Shown here: piece after piece, positions 8,249 to 15,580 of the stretch
Layout of the letters: the number at the start of each line of letters is the position of its first letter
How positions within the stretch are numbered: position 1 is the stretch's first letter
Translations under genes and position numbers: made by a program
Source: Firmicutes bacterium UBA6806
Lineage (GTDB): Bacteria > Bacillota > Clostridia > Peptostreptococcales > Acidaminobacteraceae
Direction of reading: 5' to 3'
DNA length: 34,776 bases
Assembly: GCA_002452745.1 (NCBI GenBank)
Contig: DKFC01000026.1
Coordinates: 1-34,776 of the forward strand
The notes under the pieces: model-generated
Told to the model about the DNA's origin: nothing
Databases searched by the model: none
What the model saw: only the letters and a program-made list of their open reading frames with translations

Positions 8249-9550
8249 ATGAGCGAGATTAAATTTAGCTATCAAAATAGTTTAACAAAAGCACATGAAT
8301 ACGAATACTACAAACCGCAAATACTTGCAGCACACGAAGTGCTTCACAGCGAAAAGGGGCAAGGCAGTGATTACGTTGGATGGTTGCATTACCCATCTAA
8401 CTTTGACAAGGATGAATTTCAAAGATTAAAAGAAGCGGCAAAACGTATCAACAGCATGGCGGATGTTCTAATTGTCATTGGAATTGGCGGTTCTTACCTA
8501 GGTGCTAAGACAGTCATCGACGCCTTGACACATACTTTTTACAATGAACTCCCAAAGGAGAAGCGAGGTGGGGCTAAAGTTTACTTCGCTGGTAATCACA
8601 TCAGTGGAACTTACTTGTCTGATCTACTTGAAATCATTGATTCGCAAGAGGTGTGTTTGAACGTCATCTCTAAATCGGGGACGACAACAGAACCAGCAAT
8701 TGCCTTTAGGGTTCTGAAAAAGGCAGTTGAAGCGAAATATGGAAAAGAAGGCGCAAAACATAGAATCTTCGCCACTACAGATGCTGAAAAGGGAGCACTT
8801 AGAACACTTGCAAATGATGAAGGCTATGAAACTTTTGTGATTCCATCAAATGTTGGAGGCAGATTCTCGGTGATTACACCAGTTGGACTTTTGCCAATTG
8901 CAGTGGCGGGCGTAGATGTAGATGCACTTATGGCAGGTGCAAAGGATGGAGAGGCTGAGTTTTCAAACACCACCATCGACGAGAACCCATGTTATCAATA
9001 TGCACTGATGAGACATGTTCTCTATAATAAGGGCAAGAGCATAGAAGTGCTTGTAAACTATGAACCGTCTATGGCTTTCCTAGCTGAATGGTGGATGCAG
9101 CTTTATGGAGAAAGTGAAGGCAAAGACGGGAAGGGCTTATTCCCAACTAAAATGAATAACACAACAGATCTTCATTCGATGGGTCAGATGATTCAAGATG
9201 GCCCTAGACATATGTTTGAAACGGTGGTTCGAGTTGAATCAGTGGAAAAAGACATTGTTTTAGAGTTAGAGGACAAAGACCTCGATGGCTTGAATTACCT
9301 TGCAGGTAAGACTATGAGCTATGTGAACGAGAATGCGTTTAAAGGGACGCTAGAAGCTCATGTGGATGGCAATGTGCCAAATCTAGTGATTGAACTGCCA
9401 AGTAAAGATGCCTATCATTTCGGGAAACTGCTCTACTTTTTCATGAAGGCATGTGGCATTAGCGGTTATGCGCTGGGGGTAAATCCTTTTGACCAACCAG
9501 GAGTGGAAGCCTATAAGAAGAACATGTTTCGATTATTAGGCAAAAAATAA
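8249..9550 (+). CDS. pgi: Glucose-6-phosphate isomerase
   Basis: It interconverts glucose-6-phosphate and fructose-6-phosphate, joining the glucokinase product to glycolysis. The two family signatures are visible: NVGGRFSVITPVGLLP in the middle and LGVNPFDQPGVEAYKKN near the end. YGESEGKDGKGLFP and IGIGGSYLGAKTVIDAL are active-site and phosphate-loop segments. The length of 433 residues matches the short Firmicute type. The ATG follows AGAGAGG. A 121-bp gap separates it from glucokinase; I see no convincing promoter or terminator there, so readthrough from the cassette is likely. A strong terminator follows at 9586. Confidence 0.96.
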   Translation: MSEIKFSYQNSLTKAHEYEYYKPQILAAHEVLHSEKGQGSDYVGWLHYPSNFDKDEFQRLKEAAKRINSMADVLIVIGIGGSYLGAKTVIDALTHTFYNELPKEKRGGAKVYFAGNHISGTYLSDLLEIIDSQEVCLNVISKSGTTTEPAIAFRVLKKAVEAKYGKEGAKHRIFATTDAEKGALRTLANDEGYETFVIPSNVGGRFSVITPVGLLPIAVAGVDVDALMAGAKDGEAEFSNTTIDENPCYQYALMRHVLYNKGKSIEVLVNYEPSMAFLAEWWMQLYGESEGKDGKGLFPTKMNNTTDLHSMGQMIQDGPRHMFETVVRVESVEKDIVLELEDKDLDGLNYLAGKTMSYVNENAFKGTLEAHVDGNVPNLVIELPSKDAYHFGKLLYFFMKACGISGYALGVNPFDQPGVEAYKKNMFRLLGKK

Positions 9551-9585
9551 GAGCAAGATAAACACGAAAAATTGACAAAAAATGG

Positions 9586-9618
9586 CGAACCAGAAGTAGG
9601 ACTTTTGGTTCGTTTTTT
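9586..9618 (+). terminator. Rho-independent terminator after pgi
   Basis: A 12-bp stem (CGAACCAGAAGT with ACTTTTGGTTCG, one G-U pair) closes on the 3-nt loop AGG and is followed by six T residues at 9613-9618. It ends the glucan-utilisation operon before the nrdJ promoter. Confidence 0.93.
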
Positions 9619-9640
9619 GTGGATTTGAGCAAACTGATTA

Positions 9641-9669
9641 TTTACAGTTTATATATCTGATGGTACAAT
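9641..9669 (+). promoter_or_regulatory. nrdJ promoter
   Basis: TTTACA at 9641-9646 and TACAAT at 9664-9669 are 17 bp apart, with a TG one base before the -10. The first NrdR-like box overlaps the -10 hexamer. Confidence 0.7.
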
Positions 9670-9710
9670 ATATAGTGTTAACAGCAAAAACAAATTACTA
9701 AATATTGTGC
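9663..9710. promoter_or_regulatory. Two NrdR-like boxes upstream of nrdJ
   Basis: Box 1 (9663-9678, GTACAATATATAGTGT) matches the family consensus ACACTATATATAGTGT at 13 of 16 positions. Box 2 (9695-9710, TTACTAAATATTGTGC) matches at 11 of 16, with further agreement at degenerate W positions. Their starts are 32 bp apart, about three helical turns, as is usual for paired NrdR sites. NrdR represses ribonucleotide reductase genes when dATP is high. Regulation is inferred; nrdR is not in the window. Confidence 0.7.
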
Positions 9711-9729
9711 AAAGGTGGGATACGAATCT

Positions 9730-12078
9730 ATGAAGGTAGTTAAGCGTGATGGAAATATTGTCGATTTTGAAATCAGCAAAATCGTTAGAGCTATAGAGAA
9801 AGCTATGTTGGAAACAACTGCGGGAACGGATGAGGTTCTCAGTGCTTCCATCGGGGATTCTATATTAGAAGCATCAAAGGGAAGAGAACTTCCTATATCG
9901 GTAGATGAGATACAAGATATGGTGGAAGACTTATTGATGGAAAGTCCGAGAAAAGATGTTGCAAAGAAATATATCATATATAGAAATGAAAAAGACAAGA
10001 CGAGAACTTCGAGAAAGAAAGAAGACCATCGTCTTTTGACGGATGAGTTTATCAGCAAGTATAAACACATGGACTCTCCTATGCAACAGCTAGGGGATTT
10101 TGTTTATTATAGAACTTATTCAAGGTGGCTCCCAGAGGAAAAGAGAAGAGAGTATTGGTGGGAGACCATTAGGCGTGCTGTTGAGTATAACTGTACAATT
10201 GCTCAGACGAGCAGAGCTGAAGCCGAGGAACTCTTTGATAATATTTTCAACTTAAGACAGTTCTTGTCTGGCAGAACTTTCTGGGTCGGCGGAACACCTG
10301 TTGCAAAGCATTATCCAATGGCAAACTACAACTGTAGTTTCCAAATTATCAACTCATTTGATGCGTTTAAAGATGTGTTTTACCTGTTGATGATTGGATC
10401 AGGGGTTGGCATTAGAATCCTGAAAGAGGACGTGTCACTTCTGCCTAAAGTCAGAACTGATTTTGAAGTGGTTCACAAAGACTATACGCCACTGCCTCGT
10501 TCTGAGAGGGAAGACAATACAAGTATGGAATTCTTCTATAACAACACGGTCAAAATTACAATTGGAGATTCAAAAGAGGGTTGGGTGCAATCACTGGATT
10601 TCTTCTTGAAATTGATTCACACAAATGAATATAGAAATATCAAAACCATCATCATAGATTATGACCATGTAAGGCCTAAGGGTGAAAAGCTCATGACCTT
10701 TGGAGGAACAGCAAGTGGGCATACGAGCCTTAAAAACATGTTCCATAAAATTGACAGAGTGATTAAAAAACTTGGATTGCTTCATGAGACCAAAACAGTT
10801 AAACTCAGACCAATCGACTGTTTGGACATCGCCAATGTGATTGGCGAAAACGTCGTTGTAGGTGGTGTAAGACGTACTGCTGAAATCGTTCTAGTGGATG
10901 CAGATGATAAGGAATGTATCGAAGCCAAATCAAATCTCTATATTATGGAAGACGGCAAATGGGTTGTCAATGAAGAGATTCTCCATAGACAAATGAGTAA
11001 CAATTCGATTTACTATAAAGAGAAACCAAGTAGAGAAATGATTAAGTGGCAGCTTGAAAAAATGAGATATTCAGGTGAGCCAGGCTGGGTCAACGAAGTT
11101 GCAGGTGCAAAGAGAAGAGATAATTTCAACGGTGTCAACCCATGCGGAGAGATTCTACTGGACAGCAAGGGGCTTTGCAACCTTACGACGATTAACGTAT
11201 TTGCGTTTGTAGATGGTGACTATTTGGATGTTCAAGGTCTTTTGAAAGCTCAGAAGTTATCGGCACGTTCAAGCTACCGTATGACTTGCGTTGAACTTGA
11301 GCTCCCCCTTTGGAACAATGTACAACAGAGAGATAAGCTTCTTGGATGTTCTCTTACAGGATGGCAAGACATGGTCAATGCCACTCACATGGGGCATGAA
11401 GAACAAGCATCCCTTCTTAGAAAACTCAGGGAGGTTGCCAATAACGAAGCGAAAACATATGCAGCTGAATTGGGCGGAAGAGCCCCAATCCTAGTGACAA
11501 CTGTTAAGCCAGAGGGCACTTTGTCTCAGCTTCCAAGTGTATCCAGTGGTGTTCACTATTCACATTCGCCATACTTCATTAGACGTGTTAGAATCAACTC
11601 ACACGATCCACTGGTTAAAGTTTGTGAAGAACTTGGGTATCCTGTATTCCCAGAAGTGGGACAGGAGTGGGAAACATGTACCACTAAGATTGTGGAATTC
11701 CCTGTGAAAGCGCCTGTTGGAAAGACCAAAAACGATGTGTCGGCTTTGGAACAACTTGAAAATTATAAACTCTTCATGGAAAATTACGTGGATCACAACT
11801 GTTCTATCACTGTCCATGTAAGACCAGATGAATGGGAACAAGTTGAAGAATGGGTTGACAAGAACTGGGATGATACAGTGGCACTTTCCTTCCTTCCGTT
11901 TGATGACAGTTTCTATCAAATGCTTCCATATGAAGCAATAGACGAAGCGGAGTACAACAAACGCGTTGCAGAGATGAAACCGTTCAGACCATCGCTTATC
12001 ACCAAATATGAAAAAGAGGAAATGAGCTTTGACATTGGGACTGAGGGTTGTGAAACTGGAGCATGCCCAGTGAGATAA
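9730..12078 (+). CDS. nrdJ: Adenosylcobalamin-dependent ribonucleoside-triphosphate reductase (class II)
   Basis: It reduces ribonucleoside triphosphates to deoxyribonucleotides using coenzyme B12, in the presence or absence of oxygen. An N-terminal ATP-cone (VVKRDGNIVDFEISKIVRAI) precedes the reductase barrel. Cys202 in NYNCSF and Cys472 in NPCGEILL match the active-site cysteines. The extreme C-terminus CETGACPVR gives the redox-shuttle pair Cys774/Cys779, at the same distance from the end as in the Lactobacillus leichmannii enzyme. At 782 residues it is a little longer than that enzyme (739), as expected with the cone. The ATG at 9730 follows AAAGGTGGG; an upstream in-frame GTG at 9715 overlaps that site. 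It is monocistronic. Confidence 0.95.
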   Translation: MKVVKRDGNIVDFEISKIVRAIEKAMLETTAGTDEVLSASIGDSILEASKGRELPISVDEIQDMVEDLLMESPRKDVAKKYIIYRNEKDKTRTSRKKEDHRLLTDEFISKYKHMDSPMQQLGDFVYYRTYSRWLPEEKRREYWWETIRRAVEYNCTIAQTSRAEAEELFDNIFNLRQFLSGRTFWVGGTPVAKHYPMANYNCSFQIINSFDAFKDVFYLLMIGSGVGIRILKEDVSLLPKVRTDFEVVHKDYTPLPRSEREDNTSMEFFYNNTVKITIGDSKEGWVQSLDFFLKLIHTNEYRNIKTIIIDYDHVRPKGEKLMTFGGTASGHTSLKNMFHKIDRVIKKLGLLHETKTVKLRPIDCLDIANVIGENVVVGGVRRTAEIVLVDADDKECIEAKSNLYIMEDGKWVVNEEILHRQMSNNSIYYKEKPSREMIKWQLEKMRYSGEPGWVNEVAGAKRRDNFNGVNPCGEILLDSKGLCNLTTINVFAFVDGDYLDVQGLLKAQKLSARSSYRMTCVELELPLWNNVQQRDKLLGCSLTGWQDMVNATHMGHEEQASLLRKLREVANNEAKTYAAELGGRAPILVTTVKPEGTLSQLPSVSSGVHYSHSPYFIRRVRINSHDPLVKVCEELGYPVFPEVGQEWETCTTKIVEFPVKAPVGKTKNDVSALEQLENYKLFMENYVDHNCSITVHVRPDEWEQVEEWVDKNWDDTVALSFLPFDDSFYQMLPYEAIDEAEYNKRVAEMKPFRPSLITKYEKEEMSFDIGTEGCETGACPVR

Positions 12079-12102
12079 TAACCACCATAACCATATCTAA
12101 TT

Positions 12103-12163
12103 GACCACATTGCATTGAAAGGCAGCAATAGGCTGAGTTCGAAGTGATGTGGTCTGTTTTTTT
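12103..12163 (+). terminator. Terminator after nrdJ
   Basis: GACCACATTGC at 12103-12113 pairs with GTGATGTGGTC at 12144-12154 (11 bp, two G-U pairs), enclosing about 30 nt that can fold further. TCTGTTTTTTT follows, with seven T residues to 12163. The loop is unusually long, but the T run supports termination. Confidence 0.8.
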
Positions 12164-12258
12164 ACAAAAACGTAATGAGCGTTCTCAGGGGAATGCCATA
12201 GGAAAACGAGTTAAAAAGGTGTATCATTTAGATAGACAGGTTAAGAAGGAGGGCAATT

Positions 12259-13077
12259 ATGAATACAAGGGAAATTATGGACATTGCTTTAAGACTTGCG
12301 GGTTTGGATGAACAGCCACATGATACGACAATCAGTGTTGAAGGTGACCAAATAAAACGCGTTTTAATTGGCATAGACATGGAAAACCCTGAAATACTGC
12401 TGGCAAAGCAACTTGGTTTTGATTTAGTTGTCAGCCACCATCCGAAGGCAGATACAGCCCAAGTTGATTTCCACAAAGTTATGGAGAGACAAATTGATAA
12501 GATGATGGAATTTGGCGTGCCAATTAACAGAGCACAAAAAGCGTTAAGCAAGAAGATTAACACAGTGGATATTTCAAATCATGTTTCTAATTATGATCGC
12601 ATTTCATCCTTTGCAAGATTGAGTGGCATGCCGTTCATGAACATTCATATGCCTGCGGATATGATTGGTGAGCGGTTTGTTCAAAAGTACTTGGACGAAA
12701 AATTTGAAAGCAAGCCTAAAAAGCGATTAGAAGATATCATCGAAGCACTTAATGAACTGGAAATTTATAAAAATGCTCTTGCAAGCCCAGTTATCAGATG
12801 TGGTTCTCCTAAGGATTATGCAGGCAAAATTGCCGTTCTCTATGCAGGCGGTACAAATGGCGGCGTGGAAGTGTATAAAGCCTATTTTGAAGCAGGGGTT
12901 GGAACTATTGTGGCGATGCATGCTCCAGAAGACGTCATCAAGGCGGTTCGTGAGCAGAATATCGGCAACATCATTGTAGCTGGTCATATGCCTAGTGATT
13001 CAATTGGGCTAAATGCAATTATCAAGGCTTGGGAGGAAAACGGTCTTGAAGTTGTGAAAATGTCTGGAATTCTTTAG
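12259..13077 (+). CDS. NIF3-family dinuclear-metal protein
   Basis: A member of the widespread NIF3/YbgI family, which holds two metal ions and whose biochemical role is unsettled; bacterial relatives have been labelled GTP cyclohydrolase I type 2. The metal-binding pair is seen in DLVVSHHPK near residue 58, and the C-terminal ligand region in GHMPSDSIGLNAI. The length of 272 residues corresponds to the short form without the inserted PII-like domain. The start follows AAGGAGGG. It lies between two terminators (ending at 12163 and 13150) and is therefore a single-gene transcript. Its partner genes do not reveal a function. Confidence 0.85.
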   Translation: MNTREIMDIALRLAGLDEQPHDTTISVEGDQIKRVLIGIDMENPEILLAKQLGFDLVVSHHPKADTAQVDFHKVMERQIDKMMEFGVPINRAQKALSKKINTVDISNHVSNYDRISSFARLSGMPFMNIHMPADMIGERFVQKYLDEKFESKPKKRLEDIIEALNELEIYKNALASPVIRCGSPKDYAGKIAVLYAGGTNGGVEVYKAYFEAGVGTIVAMHAPEDVIKAVREQNIGNIIVAGHMPSDSIGLNAIIKAWEENGLEVVKMSGIL

Positions 13078-13111
13078 AAGAAGTGTACAAAGTCATAATT
13101 CAATCAATCTC

Positions 13112-13150
13112 AAAGTCTCAAAATAATCTCATTATTTTGAGACTTTTTTT
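13112..13150 (+). terminator. Terminator after the NIF3-family gene
   Basis: A perfect 16-bp stem (AAAGTCTCAAAATAAT with ATTATTTTGAGACTTT) on the 3-nt loop CTC runs straight into a T tract ending at 13150. It is one of the strongest terminators in the window. Confidence 0.95.
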
Positions 13151-13244
13151 GTAAATGATAGAAGGAATTTTGAAAAGTTTATAGAATATTATAAATAATG
13201 CGAAAATTCGAATAAATCTGCATAATGAGAGGAGAAAGATTGTT

Positions 13245-15323
13245 ATGAAGAATTACACGGTGGACAAGATCAGAAATGTTGCATTTTTAGGTCATGGTGG
13301 CAGCGGGAAAACCACTTTGACAGAGGCTTTGCTCTATACAACTAAGGTTACTAAGAGAATGGGAAAGGTAGATGACGGGAATACCGTTTCAGATTTTGAT
13401 AAAGAAGAAATTAACCGAAAGTTCAGTATTGGCGCTTCAGTGGTTCCAATTGAATGGCAGGATCATAAATATAATTTTTTAGATACACCGGGCTATTTTG
13501 ATTTTGTGGGAGATGTCTTCAGCGCCTTGAGGGTTGCTGGTGGGGCAGTTATTCTGATTGACGCATCGTCTGGCATAGAAGTCGGAACTGAAAAAGCATG
13601 GAACTTTACAGAAAAAAGGGATATGCCTAAAATTATTTTTATGAACAAAATGGACAAGGAAAACGTGAGTTATGTGAAGCTGATTAAGGAACTTAAAGAT
13701 ACTTTTGGCAAGAAAATCGCTCCTTTCTGTATTCCTATTGGCGAAGGTGAGAATTTCAATGGATTTATAAACGTAGTGGATCAGATAGGCAGGGAGTTCA
13801 ATGGCAGTGAATGTGTAGATGCCAAGATTCCTGAAGAAATGCTTCCAAGAGTGAAACCAATTAGAGATATGCTCATCGAAGCGGTTGCGGAAAGCGATGA
13901 AGAATTGATGATGAAGTATTTTGAAGGGGAGGAGTTTACCACTGAAGAGATTCATGATGGCCTTAGAAAAGGGGTTTTAGCGGGTGAAATTGTACCTGTT
14001 CTCGTGGGCAGTGCAGAAAAGAGAATTGGTATTCACACTTTAATGAATATGATTTTCGACTACATGCCAACACCAAGTGATATGCATAGTGGCGTATACA
14101 AGGGTATGAATCCAGATACTGAGGAAGAAATTGAACGGAAATTGTCTGATGATGAACCGTTTTCAGCATTGGTATTTAAAACTATGGTTGACCCGTTTGT
14201 CGGCAAGATTTCAATCTTCAAAGTATATTCGGGCATGCTGAAAAAGGATATGGAAGTGCTTAATGCAAATAAAGATGAAAAAGAAAAAATTGGATCATTA
14301 TTCCTTTTGAGAGGAAGGGAACAATTAGAATGTGATAGAGTAATCGCTGGGGATATTGGTGCAACTGCAAAACTTCAGTACACAGAAACTGGGGATACTC
14401 TTTGCGATAAGGACAATCCGATAAAATTTGTTGGCATCAATTTGCCAAAACCAGCTCTGTTCCTTGCAGTGGAACCAAAGTCCAAAGGCGATGAGGAAAA
14501 AATTGGTGCTTCACTCCATCGTCTGATTGATGAAGACCCATCATTCTGTATAGAGAGAAATGTAGAAACCAAACAGACCCTCATAGGTGGACAGGGAACA
14601 ATGCAAGTTCAAGTTATCACCAGTAAGCTAAAGAACATCTTTGGTGTCGAGGTAAAACTGGAAGATCCAAGGGTTGCCTATAGAGAAACCATAAAAGGTG
14701 TTGCAACAGTTCAAGGTAAACACAAAAAACAATCAGGCGGTGCTGGACAGTATGGGGATATTCATGTGAAATTTGAACCATCCAACGATGCCTTTACGTT
14801 TGAAGAAAAGATATTTGGCGGCTCAGTGCCAAGACAGTATATTCCGGCTGTTGAAAAAGGACTTCAAGAGTCATGTGAAAGAGGCATTTTAGCAGGATTT
14901 CCTGTGGTCAATATGAAGGCAACGCTTCTGGATGGTTCCTATCACCCAGTTGACTCTTCTGAAATGGCCTTCAAAATGGCGGCTCACTTGGCGTTCAAAA
15001 AAGGTATGGAAATGGCTCAACCGGTTCTTCTAGAACCAGTTATGCATGTTGAAATCTATGTGCCAGATGAATTCATGGGTGATATTATGGGCGATATGAA
15101 TAGAAGGCGTGGTCGAATTCTTGGAATGGAACCAGATGAACTGGGATATCAAAAGGTCATTGCTGAAGCGCCACAATCTGAAATGTTTGTCTATGCAACA
15201 GACCTCAGGTCCATGACTCAGGCCAGAGGCTGGTTTAGCATGAGAGTGGAACGTTATGAAGAAGTACCAATGCAGATAGCAGTGAAGGTTATCGAACAAG
15301 CCAAAGAGAGCAGTGAAAGATAA
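13245..15323 (+). CDS. Elongation factor G-like translational GTPase (FusA2 type)
   Basis: A paralogue of EF-G with all five domains by length (692 residues). G1 is GHGGSGKTTLTE (residues 16-27), G3 is DTPGYFDF (80-87) and G4 is NKMDKEN (133-139). Canonical EF-G has AHIDAGKTT in G1 and DTPGHVDF in G3. Here the G1 loop is glycine/serine-rich and the catalytic switch-II histidine is replaced by Tyr84. These changes mark the EF-G-like group, not the housekeeping factor, which in this lineage normally lies with rpsL, rpsG and tuf. The C-terminus (domains IV-V, including HVEIYVPDEFMGDIMGDMNRRRG) is conserved, so ribosome binding is likely. The exact role is not established. Confidence 0.88.
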   Translation: MKNYTVDKIRNVAFLGHGGSGKTTLTEALLYTTKVTKRMGKVDDGNTVSDFDKEEINRKFSIGASVVPIEWQDHKYNFLDTPGYFDFVGDVFSALRVAGGAVILIDASSGIEVGTEKAWNFTEKRDMPKIIFMNKMDKENVSYVKLIKELKDTFGKKIAPFCIPIGEGENFNGFINVVDQIGREFNGSECVDAKIPEEMLPRVKPIRDMLIEAVAESDEELMMKYFEGEEFTTEEIHDGLRKGVLAGEIVPVLVGSAEKRIGIHTLMNMIFDYMPTPSDMHSGVYKGMNPDTEEEIERKLSDDEPFSALVFKTMVDPFVGKISIFKVYSGMLKKDMEVLNANKDEKEKIGSLFLLRGREQLECDRVIAGDIGATAKLQYTETGDTLCDKDNPIKFVGINLPKPALFLAVEPKSKGDEEKIGASLHRLIDEDPSFCIERNVETKQTLIGGQGTMQVQVITSKLKNIFGVEVKLEDPRVAYRETIKGVATVQGKHKKQSGGAGQYGDIHVKFEPSNDAFTFEEKIFGGSVPRQYIPAVEKGLQESCERGILAGFPVVNMKATLLDGSYHPVDSSEMAFKMAAHLAFKKGMEMAQPVLLEPVMHVEIYVPDEFMGDIMGDMNRRRGRILGMEPDELGYQKVIAEAPQSEMFVYATDLRSMTQARGWFSMRVERYEEVPMQIAVKVIEQAKESSER

Positions 15324-15366
15324 AACGCTGTATTGACAATGAGCAATTGACTTGAGAGCATTAGGC

Positions 15367-15433
15367 TATGCTCCCACTACTGAAATCAGCTTAATTCAAA
15401 CCTCAAGCTGAAGCGGTAATGGGAGCATATTTC
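15367..15433 (+). terminator. Long rod-like hairpin after the EF-G-like gene
   Basis: TATGCTCCCA at 15367-15376 pairs perfectly with TGGGAGCATA at 15420-15429. Inside it CAGCTT (15387-15392) pairs with AAGCTG (15405-15410). Only three T residues follow, so termination would be weak. It may be a poor terminator, an mRNA 3'-end stabiliser or a structured RNA. The remaining bases to 15580 hold the clpC upstream region. Confidence 0.55.
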
Positions 15434-15580
15434 ATGTGCAGTTTCAAAAATCATGGACGAATGGGATGACATGGGTCAAAAATGAGGGACGATCTTTGAC
15501 GTTTCCTTATTTGGCAATGAGTGATAAACTAATAGAAGTATATCTGATAAAATGGAAGCGTTGAGTTAAAGGAGAAAAAC

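Noticed and set aside
13170..13197. Promoter TTGAAA/TAAATA before the EF-G-like gene
   Set aside because: The -10 is poor and several alternatives exist in the A/T-rich stretch; a promoter is needed after the terminator at 13150 but cannot be placed.
15496..15530. clpC sigma-A promoter using TTGACG
   Set aside because: The best downstream -10-like hexamers are 21-23 bp away, outside the normal spacing.
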